Shown one piece after another: positions 31,947 through 38,723 of a stretch of DNA of 38,723 nt. Origin of the DNA: an uncultured Clostridia bacterium (GTDB lineage Bacteria > Bacillota > Clostridia > Christensenellales > Borkfalkiaceae); contig CALDOZ010000035.1 in the NCBI GenBank assembly GCA_937912025.1, positions 1 to 38,723 of the forward strand, read 5' to 3'. How positions within the stretch are numbered: the first letter of the stretch is position 1; each line of letters starts with the position of its first letter. Both the position numbers and the translations under genes were made by a program. Below the pieces are notes generated by a model that was not told the origin of the DNA, searched no databases, and saw only the letters and a program-made list of their open reading frames with translations.

Positions 31947-32792
31947 TTACTTCACCGATTTACGAGCAAATTTTTTAAACGCCCAACCTCTTATTTTGTT
32001 TGGTAATAAAACTTGAACTATAAAACGTTTGGCAACGTTTACAATATAAGTTCCAATTCCAATAATTTTATTTTTAAGCATATATTTTTGAAGTTTTCTT
32101 TCACTTTTAAAATACTTCCAACCACCGCGACGACTAAACATCTCGTCACCAATTCTAACGTTAACTAAGTTTTGTTGAATATTTTTAAATTTAGCGCCAG
32201 CCAAATAAAGTCTAAGCCATAAATAATAATCTTCTTCACAAAACCAATCAATATAACCGCCAACAGATTGAACCACGTCTTTTTTAAATATTACCGTCAT
32301 CTGATTAAACGGACAGCGCTTTTTTAAATACTGTTTTATATCCTTGTCGCTCTCTGGTACTTCGCGAATAGACACGACGTTACTTTCATCGCCAATAAAC
32401 TCAGTTATATTTCCACCAACAACTACAAGTTGACTATCATTTTCAAATTCTTTAATTTGATTTTCAAAACGCGTTTCAACCGATACATCGTCAGCATCCA
32501 TAAGCGCAACAAGGTTATACTTGCAGTTTTCAAGACCAATACGCCTCGCCTCTCCGTGTCCGCGATTTTCTTCAAGCCTAATAACGTTGAAAATATTCAT
32601 TTTTTCATACGTTGAAACAACTTCATCAAGTTCGCTAGGAATAGGACCATCAACAACTAAAACAACTTCCGTAGGCTTAACCGTTTGATTTAAAATGCTA
32701 TCTACCGCGCGTTTAAACCATTCAGGATTATCTTTACCATAAACGCACATTGAAACTGAAAATTCCGTTTTTTCATTTAATATTTCACTCAT
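31947..32792 (-). CDS. Glycosyltransferase family 2 (GT-A)
   Basis: A 281-residue GT2 protein. FSVSMCVYGKDN at the N-terminus, VLVVDGP, ENRGHGEARRIGLE, and the DxD-type motif MDADD at 98-102 identify the donor site; FCEEDYYLWLRL is the acceptor-side ED motif. The C-terminal 60 residues are basic and hydrophobic, as in membrane-associated capsule transferases. Positioned right after the initiating sugar transferase, it may add the second sugar (inference). TAGGTAAAG precedes the start. Confidence 0.88.
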   Translation of the reverse strand: MSEILNEKTEFSVSMCVYGKDNPEWFKRAVDSILNQTVKPTEVVLVVDGPIPSELDEVVSTYEKMNIFNVIRLEENRGHGEARRIGLENCKYNLVALMDADDVSVETRFENQIKEFENDSQLVVVGGNITEFIGDESNVVSIREVPESDKDIKQYLKKRCPFNQMTVIFKKDVVQSVGGYIDWFCEEDYYLWLRLYLAGAKFKNIQQNLVNVRIGDEMFSRRGGWKYFKSERKLQKYMLKNKIIGIGTYIVNVAKRFIVQVLLPNKIRGWAFKKFARKSVK

Positions 32793-32795
32793 ACT

Positions 32796-33563
32796 TTACC
32801 TAATTTGTTTTGCTATGTTTTGCTTTTCATCGTATTCGTCTTTAGTAATTGCAAGTTCTTGTAAAAGCCAATCTCCGTAATCAATATCTGAAACCGTGCC
32901 TTCACGCTCGATATCACTTCGCTTTAAAACTTTAAACACCGTCATAAATATAATTTTAATATCATTAAAAAGTGTAATTTTTTCTATGTATTTTAAGTCA
33001 AAGTTAAACTTTTCTTCCCAAGAAATATTATTGCGTCCGCTAACTTGGGCTAGCCCTGTTAAACCTGGTCTAACGGTATGGCGTTTTCTTACTTCGTCAC
33101 TCATAAATACCATATCGCGTATAAGCTGAGGTCTTGGGCCGACGATTGACATATTACCAATAAAAATATTAAAAAGTTCGGGAAGTTCGTCAAGCGACGT
33201 GCTTCTTAAAATTTTACCATACTTAGTTAAGCGTTTATCGTCAGGTAACAATTCGCCGTTTTCGTCTTTTTCACACGTCATAGTTCTAAACTTTATAAGT
33301 TTAAAAATCTTTTCGTTTTTACCAGGTCTAAGTTGAGTAAAGAATGGATTGCCTTTCATTTTTATAGCACCAAGCACCGTTAAGATTATAAGCACGGGCG
33401 ATAAAATTATAATTGCAAGTCCGCTTAATAAAATATCGTAAAACCTTTTAAAAAACTGTTTATACAAAAGCGCTGAAATTAACACTAAAACAATAAGGGC
33501 AAGCACAACGACTATCGTTATCCCCCACCACTCGTTAAGCGCGTACGCTAAAAATTCTTTCAT
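32796..33563 (-). CDS. Initiating undecaprenyl-phosphate sugar phosphotransferase (PglC-like)
   Basis: A 255-residue monotopic phosphoglycosyl transferase. A membrane helix (about 15-34), then KRFYDILLSGLAIIILSPV (re-entrant helix), KLIKFRTMT, the catalytic dyad D125-E126 in SLDELPEL, and VGPRP at 141-145. It transfers phospho-sugar from a UDP-sugar to undecaprenyl phosphate, starting the repeat unit; the upstream PglF/PglE-like genes suggest a 4-amino-4,6-dideoxy-GlcNAc-type donor. I start at the ATG at 33563 (AGGAG nine bases upstream), not the in-frame TTG nine bases earlier. Its start overlaps the aminotransferase stop by one base. Confidence 0.9.
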   Translation of the reverse strand: MKEFLAYALNEWWGITIVVVLALIVLVLISALLYKQFFKRFYDILLSGLAIIILSPVLIILTVLGAIKMKGNPFFTQLRPGKNEKIFKLIKFRTMTCEKDENGELLPDDKRLTKYGKILRSTSLDELPELFNIFIGNMSIVGPRPQLIRDMVFMSDEVRKRHTVRPGLTGLAQVSGRNNISWEEKFNFDLKYIEKITLFNDIKIIFMTVFKVLKRSDIEREGTVSDIDYGDWLLQELAITKDEYDEKQNIAKQIR

Positions 33564-34690
33564 TAAAAACAACTCCTAATTTTTTCAATAACGTAGTTTT
33601 GTTCTTCTTCAGTCATTTTAATATCAGACGGCAAACACAAACCACGCGCAAAAATATCTTCGCCAACGCTACACTCTTCAACCTTAATAAAATCGTTATT
33701 TTTAAATACCGGTTGCATATGCATAGGCTTCCATATAGGACGCGTTTCAATATTGAAACCGTTTAATTTTTCCATAACGTCCATAGGGTTAACGTTAACG
33801 CCTTTATCAATAAGCATACAAGAAAGCCAATAGTTTGGCATTGTATAATCAAGGTAAGGATTTAAAGTTATAGGTAAATCTTTTAAACCTTGCTCGTAAC
33901 GGCGATATATTTTTTCCTTTAAATCTCTATGCTCGTCAAGATGCATAAGTTGACCGCGACCAATACCAGCAACCACGTTAGACATTCTATAGTTGTAACC
34001 AATAACTTCGTGTTGATACCAAGGCGCTTTTTCTCTCGCTTGAGTTGCTAAAAAGAACGCTCTATCGCGCATTTGTTTATTTGGCGTTAATAGCATTCCG
34101 CCACCCGACGTCGTTATAATCTTATTACCATTAAAACTAATGGCGTTATACTCGCCAAACAATCCGCATTTTCTACCTTTATATGTAGCAGACAACGCTT
34201 CCGCAGCGTCTTCGATTAAAATTGCGTTATATTTTTTACAAATTTCAATAATCTCATCCATTTTAGCGGGAGTTCCGTATAAATGAGCAAGCATAACTAC
34301 TTTTGCCTCAGGATATTTCTCAAACGCTTTTTCAAGCGCAACAGGGTCCATATTCCAAGTATCGCGTTCAGCGTCTATATACACTTGCACTCCCCCCTCG
34401 TAAGATATAGGGTTAACGGTAGCGGCAAAAGTCATATCAGAACAAAGAACGATATCTCCTCTTTTAACTCCTGCGAGTTTTACCGCAAGATGAAGCGCAG
34501 ACGTTCCCGAATTTAACGATAACGCGTAACACTCTTCCTTTCCGCTGGTTAAATAATTACACATTTCACTTTCAAAATTATCACAGTTAAAACCGAGTGG
34601 CGCTATCCAGTTTTTATCAAACGCTTCTTTAATAAAAGTCATTTCTTCGCCGTGCATTGTTGGCGTTGATAAACCTATTCTTTTATCCAT
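33563..34690 (-). CDS. DegT/DnrJ/EryC1 PLP sugar aminotransferase (PglE-like)
   Basis: A 375-residue PLP-dependent enzyme. LSLNSGTSALHLAV (phosphate-binding), IEDAAEAL, and the Schiff-base lysine K190 in SFNGNKIITTSGGG are present, and YNYRMSNVVAGIGRGQ is typical of the nucleotide-sugar aminotransferases. It converts a UDP-4-keto-6-deoxy-GlcNAc to the 4-amino sugar with glutamate. It follows the dehydratase gene by five bases with AGAGGT as ribosome site, so the two very likely act in sequence. No PglD-type N-acetyltransferase lies in this operon. Confidence 0.92.
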   Translation of the reverse strand: MDKRIGLSTPTMHGEEMTFIKEAFDKNWIAPLGFNCDNFESEMCNYLTSGKEECYALSLNSGTSALHLAVKLAGVKRGDIVLCSDMTFAATVNPISYEGGVQVYIDAERDTWNMDPVALEKAFEKYPEAKVVMLAHLYGTPAKMDEIIEICKKYNAILIEDAAEALSATYKGRKCGLFGEYNAISFNGNKIITTSGGGMLLTPNKQMRDRAFFLATQAREKAPWYQHEVIGYNYRMSNVVAGIGRGQLMHLDEHRDLKEKIYRRYEQGLKDLPITLNPYLDYTMPNYWLSCMLIDKGVNVNPMDVMEKLNGFNIETRPIWKPMHMQPVFKNNDFIKVEECSVGEDIFARGLCLPSDIKMTEEEQNYVIEKIRSCF

Positions 34691-34695
34691 CGTTA

Positions 34696-36534
34696 TTACC
34701 TCTTGTCAATTTTATACGTTGGAACGAGTTCTTTAACAAGTTCTTTCATTTTATCAGTTTCTTTATAAGCCTCAACGTAAAGCCTATCAAGCGTAGACCA
34801 AAGTTTATCTTCGTCAAGGTCGATAGGTTTAGCAATGCTAATTAAACCGTTTTCAGTTTTTTGCAAGCCTTCTTCTTCCATAAGACGTTCTTCGTAAAGT
34901 TTTTCACCAGGTCTTAACCCCGTGCAAACGATATCAATATCAACGTTAGGCTCTAACCCCGAAAGTTTAATAAGGTTATACGCAAGGTCGTAAATTTTAA
35001 CAGGCTCGCCCATATCAAGAACGAATATTTGACCGCCCTTTGCGTACGCGCCCGCTTGGAGTACGAGTGACACCGCCTCAGGAATAGTCATAAAATATCT
35101 AATAATATCTTTGTGCGTTACGGTAATAGGTCCACCTTCTTCAATTTGTTTTTTAAATAGTGGAATAACCGAACCGTTGCTACCTAACACGTTACCAAAC
35201 CTAACGGCAACGAACTTAGTATGTTTACTGTGGCGACCTATCGTTTGAATTATCATTTCGCAAATACGCTTAGTTGCTCCCATAATGTTAGTTGGGTTAA
35301 CTGCTTTATCAGTTGAAATTTGAACGAAAGTTTCAACCTCATACTTGTCTGCGCATCTTGCAACGTTAAGCGTTCCGTAAACGTTATTTTTAACCGCTTC
35401 GTTAGGACTTGTTTCCATAAGCGGAACGTGTTTATGCGCTGCCGCGTGGAATACTATTTGAGGACGATACGTTTTAAACACGTCTTCAATTTTATCATTA
35501 TCACGAATACTACCAATAAGCGTTAACAAGTTAAGCGACGTGTATTTACGTTTAAGTTCTTGCTCTATTTCGTAAGCGTTGTTTTCATAAATATCAAAAA
35601 TAATGAGTTTTGCAGGATTGTGCGACGCTATTTGACGACAAAGTTCGCTACCTATCGAGCCACCGCCACCCGTTACGAGTACGACCTTATCTTCTATATA
35701 GCCCATAATTTCGTTAAGGTCAACCACAACTTGTTCACGACCTAAAAGGTCGGTAATTTCAACCTTACGCATTTTTTCAACGGTTACTTGACCAGAAGCA
35801 AACTGGTAAATACCAGGTAAGATTTTAACTACGCATTCGGTATCATAACAAATTTTAGTTATTTCAGAAACGCGTTTTTTACTTACCGACGGCATACAAA
35901 CGAAAATTTCGTCAATTTTATATTTTTCAACAACGGACTTAATATCGCTAGTTTTTCCAACTACTTTAACTCCGCAAACCGTTTGGCCTATTTTAAGTTG
36001 GTCGTCGTCAACAACGCAAACGGGCTCGTAAGAAATTTTATCAGAAGATAACATTTCGCGTATTAACGTTGCGCCAGCATCGCCACCACCAACTACTAAA
36101 ACGCGCGGTATATCTTTACCACCGTTAAGGTAATGTTTTATAACGGTAACAACACGGTACGAGTAACGCGTGCAAATTGTAAGGAATATTATACACATTG
36201 CAAACACTAAAACAGTCCAAACATTGATGTATTTACCGTCGGTTAATAGCACCACTCCCACGTTGAGCACGGTTATAATCAAAGTTGCAAATACGATTTT
36301 TATACCAGCGGACAAACTAACGGTATTTAACATCATCGAGTATAAACCAAGTATTGCAAAAACTGAAACGCAAACTATAATGTTAATTACGTCCCAAATA
36401 ATAAGTTCGCTTGGCATAGGAGTATCGCCCATAGTGCTAAAATAAGCCACGGCCATCGCCAAAACAACGGCAACAACGTCTGAAAGCGCAAGGAAAAATC
36501 TATGCCAAAATTTTAAAATATTTCTCTTTTTCAT
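34696..36534 (-). CDS. Membrane-bound UDP-GlcNAc 4,6-dehydratase (PglF/CapD-type)
   Basis: A 612-residue protein. Four N-terminal membrane helices (about 12-125) are followed by a CoA-binding-like Rossmann domain (VLVVGGGDAGA, 145-155) and the SDR catalytic domain, with VTGGGGSIG (287-295), STDK (407-410) and the MxxxK pair M418/K422. This architecture is that of PglF, WbpM and related capsule dehydratases that make UDP-4-keto-6-deoxy-GlcNAc. It is the first gene of the operon, 57 bases downstream of the promoter -10, with a hairpin in the leader and a modest AGG ribosome site. Confidence 0.92.
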   Translation of the reverse strand: MKKRNILKFWHRFFLALSDVVAVVLAMAVAYFSTMGDTPMPSELIIWDVINIIVCVSVFAILGLYSMMLNTVSLSAGIKIVFATLIITVLNVGVVLLTDGKYINVWTVLVFAMCIIFLTICTRYSYRVVTVIKHYLNGGKDIPRVLVVGGGDAGATLIREMLSSDKISYEPVCVVDDDQLKIGQTVCGVKVVGKTSDIKSVVEKYKIDEIFVCMPSVSKKRVSEITKICYDTECVVKILPGIYQFASGQVTVEKMRKVEITDLLGREQVVVDLNEIMGYIEDKVVLVTGGGGSIGSELCRQIASHNPAKLIIFDIYENNAYEIEQELKRKYTSLNLLTLIGSIRDNDKIEDVFKTYRPQIVFHAAAHKHVPLMETSPNEAVKNNVYGTLNVARCADKYEVETFVQISTDKAVNPTNIMGATKRICEMIIQTIGRHSKHTKFVAVRFGNVLGSNGSVIPLFKKQIEEGGPITVTHKDIIRYFMTIPEAVSLVLQAGAYAKGGQIFVLDMGEPVKIYDLAYNLIKLSGLEPNVDIDIVCTGLRPGEKLYEERLMEEEGLQKTENGLISIAKPIDLDEDKLWSTLDRLYVEAYKETDKMKELVKELVPTYKIDKR

Positions 36535-36552
36535 AAAAACCTATTTTGAAAA

Positions 36553-36568
36553 CGTCTATAAATAGACG
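36553..36568 (-). promoter_or_regulatory. Leader hairpin of the polysaccharide operon
   Basis: CGTCTAT-aa-ATAGACG is an inverted repeat inside the short leader between the promoter and the first ATG. On the minus strand it is followed by TTTT, so it could be a weak terminator/attenuator or an mRNA-stabilising 5' stem. Confidence 0.45.
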
Positions 36569-36591
36569 AGTTTAATGTAATTTACGCTATA

Positions 36592-36620
36592 AGTATAACA
36601 CACGTTACTCAAAAAAGCAA
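36592..36620 (-). promoter_or_regulatory. Promoter of the 16-gene polysaccharide operon
   Basis: Minus-strand TTGCTT (36615-36620), 17-base spacer, TATACT (36592-36597) with TG one base upstream (extended -10). No other promoter of this quality was noticed inside the operon, whose genes overlap or are separated by at most 41 bases. Confidence 0.75.
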
Positions 36621-36707
36621 TAATATAGTAACATTTATTTAATTTATAATTAAATACGCTTCGTTATAGTGCTTAAATTGTTTTGTTATAATCTTAATTT
36701 AACAAAC

Positions 36708-36764
36708 TAAAAACGCCTTAAACTCGTAAGATTTATATTTATTCTTACTAAGTTAAAGCGTTTT
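36708..36764 (-). terminator. Imperfect hairpin terminator after the phosphopantetheinyl transferase gene
   Basis: AAAACGC (36710-36716) pairs with GCGTTTT (36758-36764), and internal GTAAG (36726-36730) with CTTAC (36744-36748), with partly matched sequence between. TTTTT follows on the minus strand. The first arm overlaps the stop codon at 36763. Bases 36621-36707 hold nothing recognisable. Confidence 0.6.
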
Positions 36765-37326
36765 AAATAAATTTAATATTAAATTCTTTATTTGATGCAA
36801 CGGTAACGGTGTAGCTTTTATCATAAAAATTCACAAGAAAAGTGCTTGTTTTTATATTATTATCAGCCAAAGAAGTGGAAAATTTATCATTAAGTTTACT
36901 TACCGCTTCTATTTTAGTCCACTCTTTAAAAAACTCTTCGTTTGATACGTTATCGCTTAAATTTAAGCGTTTTTTTAGCGTTGTATAATTTTTATTATCG
37001 TTAACAAGTTCTATATCAATAGCGCAACTGTTCATTGAATAACACACCGCAACAACGCCGTTTGAATGAGAAAGACTTATATACCCATCGTTAAAAAGTG
37101 GCTTTTTTCTTGGAGAAAACGTCACGTTTTCATTAGTTAGCGAGTTGTTTGTAACCTTCAAAACAACTTCGTTTAAAGCATTCCACGCCGATATACTTTC
37201 AACGTATTTATATTTAATTTTATAATCTTTGCAATGGTTTAATATAATTTCGGGTAGCGAGTTTTGAGCGCCTATAATTTCGCTACCTTCTAAACGCCTG
37301 CAAATTCTAACAAAAATATCTTGCAT
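36763..37326 (-). CDS. 4'-phosphopantetheinyl transferase superfamily protein
   Basis: A 187-residue Sfp-type transferase that loads the CoA phosphopantetheine arm onto a carrier protein serine. KPLFNDGYISLSHS (H87) is the substrate-binding block, CAIDIELV supplies D104 and E106, and FFKEWTKIEAVSK supplies W136, K138, E140 and K144, the (W/F)xxKEA-type motif. The protein is short for Sfp (about 225) and somewhat degenerate. No carrier-protein gene is nearby, so it could be the general fatty-acid carrier (ACP) activator or act on a secondary pathway. The ribosome site is poor (GGGT, 13 bases away, inside a hairpin). Confidence 0.83.
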   Translation of the reverse strand: MQDIFVRICRRLEGSEIIGAQNSLPEIILNHCKDYKIKYKYVESISAWNALNEVVLKVTNNSLTNENVTFSPRKKPLFNDGYISLSHSNGVVAVCYSMNSCAIDIELVNDNKNYTTLKKRLNLSDNVSNEEFFKEWTKIEAVSKLNDKFSTSLADNNIKTSTFLVNFYDKSYTVTVASNKEFNIKFI

Positions 37327-37336
37327 AAAATAAATA

Positions 37337-37368
37337 TACCCGTTTGACGATAATTTGTCAAACGGGTA
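37337..37368 (-). terminator. Hairpin between degV-like gene and phosphopantetheinyl transferase gene
   Basis: A perfect 12-bp stem TACCCGTTTGAC (37337-37348) / GTCAAACGGGTA (37357-37368) with an 8-base loop begins five bases after the degV-like stop. The following minus-strand sequence is AT-rich but lacks a long T run. It also encloses the only G-rich ribosome-site candidate of the downstream gene. Confidence 0.6.
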
Positions 37369-37372
37369 AACG

Positions 37373-38158
37373 TTATTCGCCTATAATTTCTACTTTTTTA
37401 CCTACGAAATACACGGCAACCGTTCCAGGACCAGCCGAAGCGCCTACGATTGGGCCAATGTAGTTGACGTAAACGTCTTTACATTTTATTTCAGATAAAA
37501 TAGTGTTTTTCATTTGGGTAGCAGTTTCAATATCGTCGGCATGAGATACGTATAAAACTTGGTTTTCAATATCTTCACCGTAAACGCTTATAGCGTTAAT
37601 TATTTCGCGAATTGAATTTTTACGACCACGCACTTTTTTAACGGCAAAGTTATTTCCTTTCGCATCGGAAATTATTATTGGTTTTACCCCCATTAAATCG
37701 CCAAAAAACGCGCTCGAAGCCTTTACTCTACCAGCATTTTTTAAATATTTTAAACTATCAACCGTACAGAACTGATGAACTCTTAATTTGTTTTCTTCAA
37801 TATAATCTACAATTTCTTTAGCGCTTTTACCGTCGTTTTTCATTTCAGACGCCATAACCGCCATAAGCCCTTCTCCAAGACAACTGTTTAAACTATCAAT
37901 AACGTAAACTGTTCTTTCGGGGTATTTACTTTTGAATTCTTCGGCAATAACCTTTGCAAGGTTAACTGACGCTGAAAGCGCCGATGAGCAACCAATATAA
38001 ATAACGTCTTCTCCGTTTATGCAAGCATCATCAAACACCCTTTCAAACTCTTGCCTTGAAACTTGAGCAGTATATACTCTAATACCGTTACGCATATAAT
38101 CGTATAATTGTTTTGGAGAATATTCATCCCAATCAAGACTGGCGTTTAACGTTTTGTC
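37373..38158 (-). pseudogene. DegV-family fatty-acid-binding protein, N-terminus missing
   Basis: The frame encodes most of a DegV protein: IGCSSALSASVNLAK, VYVIDSLNSCLGEGLM, KYLKNAGRVKASSAFFGDLM and a C-terminal GPIVGASAGPGTVAVYF. DegV-fold proteins (FakB type) present fatty acids to a kinase. The first ATG (38095) gives 240 residues, but homologous sequence continues upstream without a start (KTLNASLDWDEYSPKQLYDY, then MRNG) to 38158, where TAA (38159-38161) blocks it. The usual N-terminal block with the TDS(T/S)ADL motif, about 30 residues, is absent. Translation from 38095 is possible, but the product would lack this core strand. The loss coincides exactly with the truncated start of the opposing YgjV-like gene. 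Confidence 0.78.
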
Positions 38159-38651
38159 TTACCAACAAAAAAGCCAGCGGGGAGTTATTTTATTTCAACT
38201 TTTCGGCTCGGCGCTATTTTCAATAAATTTCTTTATGATAAACGCGCTAATGGGTGGGATTTTAAATTTAGTCGGAATAGCGAGAGCAGTTGTTTTTTTA
38301 TACAAAGATAAATTAAAAGCAAGAAATATCTGTTGGGTAATAGGTTTTATTGCTATTTACTTGGTTTCTTACGGATTGACTTTTACCGTCTTTCAAAAAC
38401 CCGTCAACGCAACGAATTTATTAGTAGAATTTTTGCCGATAATAGGTATGGTTGCAACGACGGTTGCGTTTAGACACGACGAGTCTAAAATTACGAGAAA
38501 ACTCGGCTTTATAAGTAGCCCTGCTTGGCTTATTTATAACGTAGTTAATTTTTCTATAGGCGCAATTTGTTGCGAAACGTTAAGTTTAATATCAATAATC
38601 GTCGGAACTTTAAGACTTGATAGCAATAAGGAGAAAAGTGATGAAAAATAA
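38154..38651 (+). pseudogene. YgjV-family membrane protein, first helix missing
   Basis: The frame from about 38152 encodes LSYQQKSQRGVILFQLFGSA, further helices, and SSPAWLIYNVVNFSIGA, which clearly match the YgjV family and align with the protein at 16018-16617. The family normally starts with a membrane helix directly before SYQQK; here the upstream in-frame codons read the antisense of the DegV gene instead. The only start is a TTG at 38154 without a ribosome site. The rest of the gene is intact to its stop, so the 5' end was lost by a joint at about 38150-38160. Confidence 0.8.
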
Positions 38652-38723
38652 AGAATTTTTACATTTTAAATAAAGAATATATATGGCTTAAAAATAATTA
38701 TGAAGTAAGTGATTTGCAGATTA
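38641..38723 (+). other. Start of a further gene, interrupted after 10 codons or frameshifted
   Basis: AAGGAG, seven bases before an ATG at 38641 that overlaps the end of the YgjV-like gene, strongly marks a gene start, but the frame stops after MKNKEFLHFK (TAA at 38671-38673). The next frame continues open to the window end as KEYIWLKNNYEVSDLQI. Removing one base near 38671 would join both into one sensible N-terminus. This is either a real frameshift or a base error near a contig end. Family unknown. Confidence 0.4.

Noticed and set aside
33564..33572. TTG start for the initiating sugar transferase
   Set aside because: The TTG abuts AGGAG with no spacing, while the ATG at 33563 has normal spacing.
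16018..38651. Fold-back or recent duplication linking the two YgjV-like genes
   Set aside because: The two proteins share only family-level similarity, so the end of the window is not an inverted copy of 16018-16617.

Overview
This window looks like one AT-rich contig from an anaerobic Bacillota (Clostridia-type) genome. The gene content fits: low-GC codon use, AAGGAG/GGAGG ribosome sites, a glycyl-radical-enzyme activase, a ruvX-DUF1292 pair, DUF896 (YnzC-like), a YugP-type membrane Zn-protease, a SANT/Myb-like RsfA-type regulator and an InlB-repeat lipoprotein. An uncultured gut lineage such as Christensenellales is possible, but the sequence does not prove it. Both ends look cut: a gene runs off base 1, and the last ~570 bases sit beyond an abnormal joint near 38155. 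I saw no rRNA, tRNA, CRISPR array, phage or insertion sequence.

Bases 1-9.8 kb hold mostly minus-strand housekeeping and surface genes: an AEC-family permease, an orphan glycyl-radical activase with a possibly leaderless mRNA, a seven-repeat InlB-type lipoprotein, ruvX with a DUF1292 partner, a small YtxH-like membrane protein (plus strand), a NifS-type cysteine desulfurase, and a 1013-residue ABC ATPase/permease fusion. A 23-base tandem repeat lies between the YtxH-like gene and nifS.

Bases 9.9-19.4 kb hold short operons: a SANT-duplication regulator divergent from an unknown 292-residue protein; a Zn-metallopeptidase plus a LURP-one-like protein; a minus-strand operon DUF896 > coiled-coil protein > Cof-type HAD phosphatase > TetR regulator (the DUF896 gene has 55 codons); YgjV-like membrane protein > amidohydrolase; then D-lyxose isomerase and a cytoplasmic GH78-like glycosidase, each preceded by repeats or palindromes that look like operators.

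Bases 19.4-36.6 kb are a single 16-gene minus-strand operon for a Wzx/Wzy-type capsule or cell-wall polysaccharide. It runs from a TTGCTT-17-TATACT promoter (36592-36620) to a bidirectional terminator (19384-19440). In transcription order it encodes PglF-like dehydratase, PglE-like aminotransferase, PglC-like initiating phosphosugar transferase, a GT2, a TagD-like cytidylyltransferase, a NodB-like protein, LicD, a second GT2, a GT4, an Fe-S F420-hydrogenase-beta-like protein, polysaccharide pyruvyl transferase, Wzy, Wzx, and CapE-CapF-CapG (UDP-L-FucNAc pathway). The predicted glycan starts with a 4-amino-4,6-dideoxy sugar, contains L-FucNAc, and carries pyruvate ketals and a phospho-linked alcohol. 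The centre (about 22.9-29.0 kb) is strikingly poor in CpG compared with both flanks, which suggests an exchanged serotype cassette.

Bases 36.7-38.7 kb hold a phosphopantetheinyl transferase, a DegV-family gene that has lost its N-terminus, and, in the opposite direction, a YgjV-like gene that has lost its first helix. Both are cut at the same point, so this is either a rearrangement breakpoint or an assembly/amplification chimera.

No wholly new defence or mobile system is evident. The strongest leads are the joint at ~38155, the CpG-poor capsule core, the Fe-S protein/pyruvyl-transferase pair, the TagD/NodB-like/LicD module, and a strong codon-junction preference for C before G.
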